Assembly (NCBI GenBank): GCA_030746435.1
Contig: JASLMV010000002.1
Location: forward strand, 1-64,000
From: Gammaproteobacteria bacterium
Lineage (GTDB): Bacteria; Pseudomonadota; Gammaproteobacteria; Steroidobacterales; GCA-2729495
Length of the DNA: 64,000 bases
Direction of reading: 5' to 3'
Shown: positions 45,369-53,277 of the stretch, piece by piece
Numbering within the stretch: the first letter of the stretch is position 1
Layout of the letters: every line of letters starts with the position of its first letter
Position numbers and translations under genes: made by a program
The notes under the pieces: model-generated
Seen by the model: only the letters and a program-made list of their open reading frames with translations
Databases searched by the model: none
Told to the model about the DNA's origin: nothing

Positions 45369-46667
45369 TTAAAGGCGTGCGGTAATTTCGCTGATATCAG
45401 GCTCTATGGTATCGAAGTGTGACGGCCACTCCAGTATACGCGCGAGTTCATCCGGCACGGGGATAGCTTCGCCCACCAGGGGTTCGACGATGTCATCGAA
45501 CTTTGCAGCGTGTGCGGTAGCCACGATTATCCAGTGGTTGCCCTTCCGCTCCTGCGCAAGCAGGTTGCGGTAAACGTGGAAACCGGTCGCGGTGTGCGGG
45601 CAGCAAATCAGTCCCGAGCGCGCGAACTCGGTACGTATCTGCTCACGTATCTCGTCGTCGCTGACCGAAAATGAGCGCAGCTTCTCCCGCAGGGCATCCG
45701 CATCGCCCCAGAGCTGGCGCAACCGTTCCATGTTGCTCGGATCACCGACATCCATCGCGGAGGCCAGGGTTGCGACGCTGCTGCGCGGTTCCCAGTTGCC
45801 GCTGTCGAGATAATCCGGGATCGTGCGGTTCGCGTTAGTGGCAAGGATCATATCTGCAACCGGGAAGCCCATCTGTTTCGCCCACGCGCATGCGAACGCG
45901 TTGCCGAGGTTGCCGGTCGGCACGATGTAGTTACTCGGTTCGCCGTTCGCGGCAAGGTAATCGAGGCTCGACTGTGCGTAATAAACCGATTGCGGTAATA
46001 ACCGGCCGACGTTAATGCTGTTAGCCGAACACAAATTATGCTCGGCACTTATGGCCGCGTCGGCAAAGAGCGCCTTCGCCAGCCGCTGGCAGTCGTCGAA
46101 TTCGCCTTTGACCGCGAGCGAAATAATGTTGTCACCCCAGCAGGTGAGCTGGTGTTCCTGGCGCGGGGATACGCGACCGTCGGGGAACAGCACCACGACA
46201 CGGGTGCCCGGGCGCTGGTGGAAGGCTGCAGCGACGGCCCCGCCGGTGTCGCCCGAGGTGGCGACGACTATGGTGGCAGGCCGGGTATCGTCCCGCCGCC
46301 GGATGATGCGCGACATGGTGGCTGCCAGGAAGCGGGCGCCGAAATCCTTGAAGGCCGCGGTCGGGCCATGGAACAACTCGAGCACCGATAGTTTCTGCTT
46401 GCCGGTCTCGATCTGTCGAAGCGGCGCTGCGAAAGTGAATGCATCGGCACAGATTTCATCCAACTCACCCGACAGTTCGGAACCGTCAAAGAAAGGCTTC
46501 AATACGAGTTGCGCGAGTTCGCGGATCGGCACATGGGCCGGCATGTCGGCCGGATCGAAGTGCGGCAGTTCGACGGGTACGAACAGGCCGCCATCGGGTG
46601 CGGTGCCGCTCATGATGGCGTCTTCCAGTGCAACCGGTGCTCCGCCACGGGTGCTTTGGTAATTCAT
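45369..46667 (-). CDS. thrC: Threonine synthase
   Basis: A 432-residue PLP enzyme that converts O-phosphohomoserine to threonine. The PLP lysine is in HGPTAAFKDFGARFLAATM, and the phosphate-binding loop is VATSGDTGGAVAAAFH. The start MNYQSTRGGAPVALEDAI (ATG 46667) is typical for the proteobacterial type. Its length fits E. coli ThrC (428). It starts 2 bases after the thrA stop. No homoserine kinase (thrB) gene lies between them, unlike E. coli. Confidence 0.95.
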   Translation of the reverse strand: MNYQSTRGGAPVALEDAIMSGTAPDGGLFVPVELPHFDPADMPAHVPIRELAQLVLKPFFDGSELSGELDEICADAFTFAAPLRQIETGKQKLSVLELFHGPTAAFKDFGARFLAATMSRIIRRRDDTRPATIVVATSGDTGGAVAAAFHQRPGTRVVVLFPDGRVSPRQEHQLTCWGDNIISLAVKGEFDDCQRLAKALFADAAISAEHNLCSANSINVGRLLPQSVYYAQSSLDYLAANGEPSNYIVPTGNLGNAFACAWAKQMGFPVADMILATNANRTIPDYLDSGNWEPRSSVATLASAMDVGDPSNMERLRQLWGDADALREKLRSFSVSDDEIREQIRTEFARSGLICCPHTATGFHVYRNLLAQERKGNHWIIVATAHAAKFDDIVEPLVGEAIPVPDELARILEWPSHFDTIEPDISEITARL

Positions 46668-46669
46668 GA

Positions 46670-49180
46670 CTACGAACCCGGTGCGCCGAGGTAACGGGCC
46701 AGCCGTAACAGGTCAGCGAACACTCCGGCAGCGGTAACCGCCGGTCCGGCACCCGGCCCCTGCACGACCAGCGGGTTGTCGCTGTAACGATCGGAAACGA
46801 AGCGCACGATGTTGTCGGTCAGGTTGATATGCGCAAAGGCGTGTTCGACAGGGAGCGATACAAGCCGCACGGCTGCATTGCCGTCCTTGTCGAGGCTGCC
46901 CACGTAGCGCAGTACCTGCCCGGCGTCTGCGGCTTGCCGGTAGCGCCCGAGCATGTCGTCGTCATAGTTCGACAATGAGTCCAGGAACTCATCGATAGAA
47001 CCGTCGGCCAGTTTTTTCGGGACGAGGCTCTCAACCTCGATATTACTGAGTTCCAGCTTCAGGCCGAGTTCGCGCGCCAGGATGATCAGCTTGCGGGCTA
47101 CGTCCATGCCCGACAGGTCATCACGCGGATCTGGCTCTGTGTAGCCGTTGTCACGCGCTGCACGCACGATGGCCGAAAACGTGTCCGAACCGTCGAAGAC
47201 ATTAAACAAGTACGCCAAAGTGCCTGAGAGTATTCCTTCTATAGACAGTATCTCGTCGCCGGTTTCTTTCAGGTCGCGCAGGGTCTGGATAATCGGCAGG
47301 CCCGCTCCGACGCTGGTTTCGTACATGAAATGAGTGCCGTGTGAACGTCGTGAGCTGTAAAGCTTCTCGCAGTACTCGAGCGGGCCGCTCTGGGCTTTCT
47401 TGTTGGCGGTAACCACGTGCATGCCCTGTTCGAACCAGTCGGCATAGCGCCCCGACACCTCGTCGCTGGCGGTGCAGTCGATCATGACGGCATGGGGCAG
47501 ATGTTCGGCGTTTATGTGCGCATCGAAACGTGCCCAGTCGAGCGGCTCGCTTTCTTTTTCCAGCAGCGCTTGCCAGTGGCCGAGGTCGATGCTCCGTTCC
47601 GCCAGCACCATGCGAGTGGAGCTCGCGATACCGCGTACCCTGAAGTCCAGGTTGAACGCATCGTGCAGATCCTCGATCTGTGCGGCAAGCTGGGCCAGCA
47701 GGGTTGCACCGACGTTACCCGGCCCGATCAGTCCGAGCGACAGGGTTTCGGCAGATAAGTAAAAACCGGCATGCGCGGCGCGTAACGCCCGGGTCGCAAC
47801 CTCCGAGTCGATCACTGCCGAGATGTTACGCTCGGACGAGCCCTGGGCTATCGCACGCACGTTGATGCCCGCGTTACCAAGCGCGCCGAAAAAGTGCGAG
47901 GCAATACCGGGGACACCCGCCATGCCGTCGCCGACGACCGCAATGATGCTGCAGTCAGGCCGGATTTCTACACGCTGGATTTGGTTCTGTTCGAGCTCAA
48001 CGGTAAAGGCACGGCGCACGACGGTTTCGACGTTCGCGGCCATATCGCCGGGCACGGCAAAACAGATCGAATGTTCCGAACTTGCCTGCGAAATCAGGAT
48101 CACCGAGATGCCGGCGCTCCGCAGCGCGCCGAACAGCCGGTCGGCAGTGCCGGGCACGCCGATCATGCCGGTGCCCTCCAGGTTTACGAGGGCCACGTTC
48201 TCGACGGTGGTGATGCCCTTGATAGCCTGCCCGGCTTCGGCGGTACTGCTGACCTTCGAACCCGCAGCGTCGGACTCAAAAGTATTTTTGATAAATATGG
48301 GTATGCCCCGCTCCACGGCCGGCGACATGGTTTGCGGATGTATCACCTTGGCGCCGAAGTAAGCGAGCTCCATGGCTTCGTTGTAAGTCAGCTCGTGTAT
48401 CACCGCGGCTTCGGGCACACGGTTCGGGTCGGCGCTCATCACTCCGCCCACGTCGGTCCAGATGGTAATTTCCGCAGCGCCCAGCAGCGCCCCGATTATC
48501 GATGCACTGTAGTCGCTGCCGTTGCGGCCCAGTGTGGTTTGCAGCCCTTCCGGGTCGCTTGCAATGAAGCCGGTGATAATCGCGATGGCAGCAGGATCCT
48601 GCGGAAAGTGTTCGGCAACGCGTTCGGCCGAGCTGTCCCATAACACGGCCGGGCCGAGTTCACCCGGCTCTACAACCAGGAGCTGGCGTGCATCGACCCA
48701 GTGAACGACCCGTTTGAGCGGATCGCTGCCCTGTTCCTGCTGCAGCAGGGCCGCGAGCAGCCGGGTCGACCAGATCTCGCCGTAACCGGCAACCACGTCG
48801 CGACTGCGTTGTGCGGCCGAACGCACCAATGTAACGGCGCTCAGTATGTCACCGATATCGCCGAGCTCTTCTTCGAAAGGCCGCAACAGTTCATCGCGAT
48901 CGGCTTCATTACCAAGCAGTTCCGCGACGGTTTGCCGGTAACGTTCGCGTATGCCGTCGATACCGGCGGTGACCGATTCGTTCGCCGACGCTTCTGCGTC
49001 AGAAATCAATTGCAGGAGCGCATTGGTCATCCCGCCCATAGCGGAGACTACGACGGCCTGGCGCACACTCGCCTGGGCGTGCAGCAATTCCGCCACGCGC
49101 CTGTAGCAATCCGCGTCGGCAACGCTGGTGCCGCCGAACTTATGGACTACCCAATCCGATTTACTACTTCCTGCGTTCAC
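46670..49180 (-). CDS. thrA: Bifunctional aspartokinase / homoserine dehydrogenase I
   Basis: An 836-residue enzyme (E. coli ThrA has 820) for the first and third steps from aspartate to homoserine. The kinase part begins VVHKFGGTSVADADCY, then two ACT-type regulatory repeats (for example MIGVPGTADRLFGALRSAGIS and MAGVPGIASHFFGALGNAGINV) bind threonine. The dehydrogenase half has LIGPGNVGATLLAQL (NAD(P)-binding) and EPDPRDDLSGMDVARKLIIL. I start at GTG 49180, with AGGAA 6 bases upstream; the ATG at 49258 adds 26 residues that are not family-like. It is probably feedback inhibited by threonine. No thr attenuator is recognised upstream. Confidence 0.94.
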   Translation of the reverse strand: MNAGSSKSDWVVHKFGGTSVADADCYRRVAELLHAQASVRQAVVVSAMGGMTNALLQLISDAEASANESVTAGIDGIRERYRQTVAELLGNEADRDELLRPFEEELGDIGDILSAVTLVRSAAQRSRDVVAGYGEIWSTRLLAALLQQEQGSDPLKRVVHWVDARQLLVVEPGELGPAVLWDSSAERVAEHFPQDPAAIAIITGFIASDPEGLQTTLGRNGSDYSASIIGALLGAAEITIWTDVGGVMSADPNRVPEAAVIHELTYNEAMELAYFGAKVIHPQTMSPAVERGIPIFIKNTFESDAAGSKVSSTAEAGQAIKGITTVENVALVNLEGTGMIGVPGTADRLFGALRSAGISVILISQASSEHSICFAVPGDMAANVETVVRRAFTVELEQNQIQRVEIRPDCSIIAVVGDGMAGVPGIASHFFGALGNAGINVRAIAQGSSERNISAVIDSEVATRALRAAHAGFYLSAETLSLGLIGPGNVGATLLAQLAAQIEDLHDAFNLDFRVRGIASSTRMVLAERSIDLGHWQALLEKESEPLDWARFDAHINAEHLPHAVMIDCTASDEVSGRYADWFEQGMHVVTANKKAQSGPLEYCEKLYSSRRSHGTHFMYETSVGAGLPIIQTLRDLKETGDEILSIEGILSGTLAYLFNVFDGSDTFSAIVRAARDNGYTEPDPRDDLSGMDVARKLIILARELGLKLELSNIEVESLVPKKLADGSIDEFLDSLSNYDDDMLGRYRQAADAGQVLRYVGSLDKDGNAAVRLVSLPVEHAFAHINLTDNIVRFVSDRYSDNPLVVQGPGAGPAVTAAGVFADLLRLARYLGAPGS

Positions 49181-49345
49181 TGGTATTCCTGTGTGCTGCG
49201 CTATTCCGGGCGCCTGCCGCGGCGCACGGGCGCGTATGATAACCGTATCTGCGGCCAAAAAAGTGCGTCAGAGCCGTTTTTGGGGAATCGCCTGCAGTGC
49301 CCGATTTCACTTGCAAGCGGCACACGAGCCAGCAACAATGCCGCC

Positions 49346-50194
49346 ATGCACATGGGCGCCAAAGAATTTCGTGACTGGGACCACAAGGCTGTGACCTTGC
49401 TGGGCATGTCCGGCGTGGGCAAAACCACCATGGCCAACCACCTGCCGCAGAGCAGTTGGTTCCATTATTCGGGCGACTACCGGATCGGTACCCGGTACCT
49501 GGACGAGCCGATCATGGACAACATCAAGAAGAAGGCCATGAAGGTCGGTTTCCTGCGCGACCTGCTGCGCAGCGATTCGATTTATATCGCCAACAACATC
49601 ACCGTGCACAACCTCGAGCCTATTTCCTCGTTCCTCGGCAAACCCGGCTCGGAAGAACTGGGTGGCCTGCCGCTGGACGAGTTCCTGCGCCGCCAGCGCC
49701 TGCACCGCGAAGCAGAAAACAGGGCGATGGTGGATGTTAAGGCGTTCATGGCAAAAGCGCAGGAAATTTATGGCTATCAGCACTTCCTGAACGATACGGG
49801 CGGGAGCGTGTGCGAACTGAATAGCCCGGAAGCCGAACGTGTGCTTGCCGAAAACACGGTACTTATTTATATACGTGCCGACGACGACATGGAGCAGGAA
49901 CTCATCGACCGTGCCGCCACGAACCCTAAACCGCTCTATTACAACGAGGATTTCCTCCACGCCAGCCTCGACACCTATATAAAGAATGAAGAGCTTTCCG
50001 GCGTGGACGAGATGGACCCGCAGAAGTTCGGTAGCTGGATTTTTCCGGAACTCGTCAGGCACCGCAGACCTCTGTACCAGGCGCTGGCCGACAAGTATGG
50101 CTATACCATTACCGCGGCCGAGGCACAGCAGGTCGGTAGCGAAAGTGATTTTCTCGAGCTTGTCGAACTGGCTATCGGCCGCTCCGAGGGCTGA
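49346..50194 (+). CDS. P-loop ATPase of unassigned function
   Basis: A 282-residue soluble protein. Its frame extends back to 48701 through thrA's complementary strand, so I use ATG 49346 (or 49352). Walker A is LLGMSGVGKTTMAN (residues 18-30), followed by SSWFHYSGDYRIGTRYLDEP, HNLEPISSFLGKPGSEELGG, and VLIYIRADDDMEQELIDRA. The size and core resemble small nucleoside- or shikimate-kinase folds (a glycine-rich loop, LID-like region and acidic end), but I recognise no substrate motif. It is divergent from thrA, with about 165 bases between the starts. Confidence 0.65.
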   Translation: MHMGAKEFRDWDHKAVTLLGMSGVGKTTMANHLPQSSWFHYSGDYRIGTRYLDEPIMDNIKKKAMKVGFLRDLLRSDSIYIANNITVHNLEPISSFLGKPGSEELGGLPLDEFLRRQRLHREAENRAMVDVKAFMAKAQEIYGYQHFLNDTGGSVCELNSPEAERVLAENTVLIYIRADDDMEQELIDRAATNPKPLYYNEDFLHASLDTYIKNEELSGVDEMDPQKFGSWIFPELVRHRRPLYQALADKYGYTITAAEAQQVGSESDFLELVELAIGRSEG

Positions 50195-50212
50195 AAAAAT
50201 CCCAGACGCTCT

Positions 50213-50229
50213 CCTGACCTTTGGTCAGG
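50213..50229. other. Small hairpin after the P-loop gene
   Basis: CCTGACC-TTT-GGTCAGG is a perfect 7 bp inverted repeat with a 3-base loop, 19 bases after the ATPase stop. No T run follows, so it may be a rho-dependent or weak terminator, or a regulatory site. Confidence 0.35.
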
Positions 50230-50286
50230 TTGAGTCGCTACGCGACTTATTAAAAGCATGTCCGAATACACGCAAATTCCAATCCG

Positions 50287-51198
50287 GTGTCAAAAAATTG
50301 GGCCACAAGCTTTTGGTCGTCTTTAGTGACTGAATGGACTAAAAATAGTGCTGATGTGCTCGGCTATGAAATGGCCTGGGTCGAGATGGGCACCGGGGAT
50401 CCGATCGTCTTCCTGCACGGTAACCCGACTTCTTCTTTCCTCTGGCGAAACATTATGCCGGAGCTCGAAACATCCGGCCGCTGTATCGCGCCGGACCTTA
50501 TCGGCATGGGCGACTCTGCCAGGCTGCCGGATTCCGGCGCCGGTCGCTATGACTTTCACACCCACAGCAAGTTTCTCGATGCTCTCCTCGAGCATCTCGA
50601 CGTCGGCGAGCGGGTAACGCTCGTCGTGCATGACTGGGGTTCAGGCCTCGGTTTCGACTGGGCACGCCGGCACAGCTATGCGGTTGCAGGTATCGCGTAC
50701 ATGGAAGCATTCGTCCGGCCGCTGCACTGGTCCGAGTGGCCGGAGGCCATTCAACCGATTTTTGAAGGACTACGGTCCGAAGCCGGCGAGTCGATGATCC
50801 TCGACAAGAATATTTTTGTGGAACGCATACTCCCGGCATCTATCATGCGCAAACTCACCGACGACGAAATGGACGAATACCGGCGCCCGTTTATTGAGTC
50901 CGGCGAAGCGCGGCGCCCCATGCTCGACTGGCCGCGCCAGATACCGTTTGACGGCGAACCTGCCGATGTTTACGAACGCGTGCAGGCCTACGCCGACTGG
51001 ATGAGCGCGAATGATATTCCAAAGCTGTTTGTAAACGCCGACCCGGGTGCGGTCCTGATCGGCCCGCAACGCGAGTTCTGTCGCGGCTGGCGGAACCAGA
51101 CAGAGGTCACGGTCAGGGGCATACACTTTATCCAGGAAGATTCGGCAGCCGAGATTGCCTCGGCCCTGCGCGACTGGCACGCAACGCTTCCAGGCTGA
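50287..51198 (+). CDS. Haloalkane dehalogenase (HLD-II / DhaA-like)
   Basis: A 303-residue alpha/beta hydrolase that would convert haloalkanes to alcohols plus halide. With a GTG start at 50287, the nucleophile is Asp116 in VVHDWGSGLGF, Trp117 and Asn46 (HGNPTSS) are the halide-binding pair, Glu140 (MEAFVRPLHW) is the family II acid, and GIHFIQED carries the catalytic His. The N-terminus is uncertain: a GTG at 50326 (shortened by 13) is also possible and neither start has a good ribosome site. The family includes enzymes with no proved haloalkane activity in marine bacteria. Confidence 0.82.
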   Translation: MSKNWATSFWSSLVTEWTKNSADVLGYEMAWVEMGTGDPIVFLHGNPTSSFLWRNIMPELETSGRCIAPDLIGMGDSARLPDSGAGRYDFHTHSKFLDALLEHLDVGERVTLVVHDWGSGLGFDWARRHSYAVAGIAYMEAFVRPLHWSEWPEAIQPIFEGLRSEAGESMILDKNIFVERILPASIMRKLTDDEMDEYRRPFIESGEARRPMLDWPRQIPFDGEPADVYERVQAYADWMSANDIPKLFVNADPGAVLIGPQREFCRGWRNQTEVTVRGIHFIQEDSAAEIASALRDWHATLPG

Positions 51199-51206
51199 AA
51201 AAATCA

Positions 51207-52055
51207 TCAGGCACCGTCCTGCACAAAATCACTGCTGTCCTTAAGCGCTGCTTCCGCCCTTGTGAGTTCCTTGCCAATATAAGCTGCGTGCTCGAGCCGT
51301 GTTACCCAGCCATCTTCGATGATGGTGAGGTACAGGTCGCGCGCGCCGGTCCCCTCGATCGTGTGCAGCAGTCGTTCCTTGTAATCGTAATGCTCGACCA
51401 ACAACCGCCCCGATTCCAGATTGATAATGAAGTAACCGGCCTTGTCGAGCTTGATGAGCTTCGGGTCGTGCGTTCGTGCCCGCAGGTACTCCTGTGTGTT
51501 GCCCGCATCGGCTTCGATGGCTTCGCCTTCTGTGGCAACCGCCTGACCGGCCAGTTCTGCGACTTTCGTGATGATTTTCTGCGGGTCGGTTTCGCCGATC
51601 ATGTCGACGGGTTGCACCTGCCCCCTGAAGGAGTCGACCTCTTCTGTACTCGTGTTCGGCAGGACCGGGCGCATCCCGGGTGAACCAACTATTTCTTTGG
51701 TTGCATCGATGCCGTTTTCGAACAATGCGGAGAGGGTTGCACCCGTCAGGTGCTTCGGAGGCTCCGCACCTGCGAGTACCAGGTATTGGATGGCGCGGTT
51801 ACCGAGTATGTTCCTGACGATTTTTTCTATACCGATATTCTCGGTCTCGACCTTGCCGACGATACACAGCCCCTCCGGTTCCAGTTCGCTGATCTCACGC
51901 GCCAGGTCAACGGATCCCAGGGTCGTAACGGCTACCGGCGCCTGCGGGTCGTGGACGAAGTACTTGCCGGGCACGAATGGCCAGCGGCGTTTGCGTTTAC
52001 GAGTTGTTGCGAAGGTTCTGGTCAGGAAAAAGCCAAAGTCTTCCGCTTTACCCAT
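51207..52055 (-). CDS. MtrA-like corrinoid-binding protein fused to a DUF4346-like domain
   Basis: A 282-residue protein. The ATG at 52055 has a strong GGGGAGGG about 8 bases upstream (a longer frame to 52331 is unlikely). Residues 25-175 match the corrinoid subunit MtrA of methanogen methyl-H4MPT:coenzyme M methyltransferase: WPFVPGKYFVHDPQAPVAVT, then KVETENIGIEKIVRNILGN, LVLAGAEPPKHLTG and VQPVDMIGETDP. His102 in PKHLTG (codon 51750-51752) aligns with archaeal His84, the cobalt ligand. Residues 195-282 (HDPKLIKLDKAGYFII to SSDFVQDG) resemble DUF4346. The C-terminal membrane helix of archaeal MtrA is absent, so the protein should be soluble. It may carry methyl groups on a corrinoid. Confidence 0.82.
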   Translation of the reverse strand: MGKAEDFGFFLTRTFATTRKRKRRWPFVPGKYFVHDPQAPVAVTTLGSVDLAREISELEPEGLCIVGKVETENIGIEKIVRNILGNRAIQYLVLAGAEPPKHLTGATLSALFENGIDATKEIVGSPGMRPVLPNTSTEEVDSFRGQVQPVDMIGETDPQKIITKVAELAGQAVATEGEAIEADAGNTQEYLRARTHDPKLIKLDKAGYFIINLESGRLLVEHYDYKERLLHTIEGTGARDLYLTIIEDGWVTRLEHAAYIGKELTRAEAALKDSSDFVQDGA

Positions 52056-52102
52056 TTTTTTACCCTCCCCGCTCAGAATATTGATGATGGCCGTATCCTG
52101 CA

Positions 52103-52119
52103 GGCAATGTATCATTGCC
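52103..52119. promoter_or_regulatory. 17 bp palindrome in the divergent mtrA-like/methyltransferase region
   Basis: GGCAATG-TAT-CATTGCC has perfect 7-base arms. It sits near the middle of the 105-base gap between the starts of the MtrA-like gene (52055) and the methyltransferase (52161). It has the size and place of an operator for a dimeric repressor or activator of both genes. No regulator gene is adjacent. Confidence 0.55.
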
Positions 52120-52160
52120 AACGCAAACTTTAAGAATAGCGTTGATCTGCAGAGCAGCAA

Positions 52161-52772
52161 ATGGGCATCTGGAACGATAAGGTCTTGCCGCGGCTCATTG
52201 ACCGTGGCATGCGCAGAGAAGAGTTGGAGGAGCACCGTTACCGTGCCGCTCCGCTGGCGACCGGTCGCGTACTTGAACTTGGCGTAGGTTCGGGCCTGAA
52301 TTTTGTGCACTACGGCAATGCGGTCGAGCATCTGTTTGCGCTCGAACCCTCAGCACATTTGCGGGAGCAGGCGGAAGAACCGGCTGCAGATGTGCCCTTC
52401 GGCATCGATTTCCTCGACGCGTCGGCCGAGGCCATACCCCTGGATACGGGTGAGGTCGATACCGTAGTCAGCTCCTGGACCCTGTGCTCAATCCCCGACC
52501 TGGAAACCTCGCTGCAGGAGATCAGGCGGGTTTTGAAACCGGACGGCAAGCTGGTGTTTATTGAGCACGGGCGTTCTCCGGATCCGCGTATTGCCCGCTG
52601 GCAGGACCGGCTCGTGCCTTTATCCACGCGCCTGCTGGGCTGCAGCCTGAACCGGCCGATGGATACGCTGATAAATGACGCCGGTTTCAATATGCTGGAG
52701 TTGGAAAAGGACTATCTTGAAGGGCCCAAACTGATCGCCTATCACTATATTGGTCAGGCACGTCCTGCCTGA
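52161..52772 (+). CDS. Class I SAM-dependent methyltransferase (METTL7/UbiE-like)
   Basis: A 203-residue soluble methyltransferase. Motif I is RVLELGVGSGLNFVHYG, then LFALEPSAHLREQAEE, the acidic loop VDTVVSSWTLCSIPDLETS and LKPDGKLVFIEHG, with a CSLNRPMDTLINDAGF end that recalls METTL7-like thiol methyltransferases. The substrate is unknown. It is divergent from the MtrA-like gene and may share the palindrome at 52103-52119 with it. An exported helical protein gene (amber codon) follows in 20 bases on the same strand. Confidence 0.8.
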   Translation: MGIWNDKVLPRLIDRGMRREELEEHRYRAAPLATGRVLELGVGSGLNFVHYGNAVEHLFALEPSAHLREQAEEPAADVPFGIDFLDASAEAIPLDTGEVDTVVSSWTLCSIPDLETSLQEIRRVLKPDGKLVFIEHGRSPDPRIARWQDRLVPLSTRLLGCSLNRPMDTLINDAGFNMLELEKDYLEGPKLIAYHYIGQARPA

Positions 52773-52792
52773 ATCACAAGGGATAAAAAACC

Positions 52793-53272
52793 ATGTCTGC
52801 CTGCAAATTATCCAAGCCGTTAGCCATCATCTTGTGTGCCGCATTGACCTGCCCGATCGCAGCAGTTGCGGGATCTCATTCGCAGGAAGTCATAATCGTA
52901 AGCGAACAACTCGAAGAAAACCGGCGGCTGGTCGTTGCCGAGAACATGAACCTGGAGCCGGACTAGGAGGAAGGGTTCTGGAGGGTTTATGACGAGTACC
53001 GGCAGGAGGCGGTCGAAATCGAAAAAAACCGCTTCGAACTATTGCGGGAATTCCGGAAAGGCTACGACACGCTGACGAGCGAACAGGCCGAGGTTATGGT
53101 GCTCACGTATCTTGACCTCGAGGAAGAGACGAACAGCCTGCGGGAAGATTATGTGCGCGAATTCAACACCGTGATCTCGGCGAAGCAGACACTGCGTTTT
53201 TTCCAGATTGATGTACGCGTCGACTCAATAATCCGTACCGAAATTTCCGTTAGCAACCCGTTGGTGGAATAA
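52793..53272 (+). pseudogene. Exported helical protein gene interrupted by an in-frame amber codon
   Basis: The ATG at 52793 opens a signal peptide (LSKPLAIILCAALTCPIAAVAG), then 57 sense codons to a TAG at 52964-52966. The same frame continues for 101 sense codons to TAA at 53270-53272. The joined product (158 residues plus the amber site) has the pattern of a known periplasmic family: ENMNLEPD-stop-EEGFWRVYDEYRQEA, TSEQAEVMVLTYLDLEEETNSLREDYV and LRFFQIDVRVDSIIRTEI. A Shine-Dalgarno-like AGGAGGAAGG follows the TAG, but no in-frame start is well placed to use it. A nonsense mutation, read-through or sequencing error could explain this. Confidence 0.7.
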
Positions 53273-53277
53273 AACTC

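Noticed and set aside
48701-49345. Upstream extension of the P-loop gene
   Set aside because: It is antisense to thrA and adds 215 residues without motifs. The ATG at 49346 gives the natural P-loop protein.
52056-52331. Longer start for the MtrA-like gene
   Set aside because: It covers the palindrome and the start of the divergent methyltransferase, while the ATG at 52055 has a strong ribosome site and the family-like N-terminus.
52793-53272. Pyrrolysine at the amber codon
   Set aside because: The protein family is an exported helical protein, not a methylamine methyltransferase, and no pyl genes are visible. I treat it as an interrupted gene until shown otherwise.
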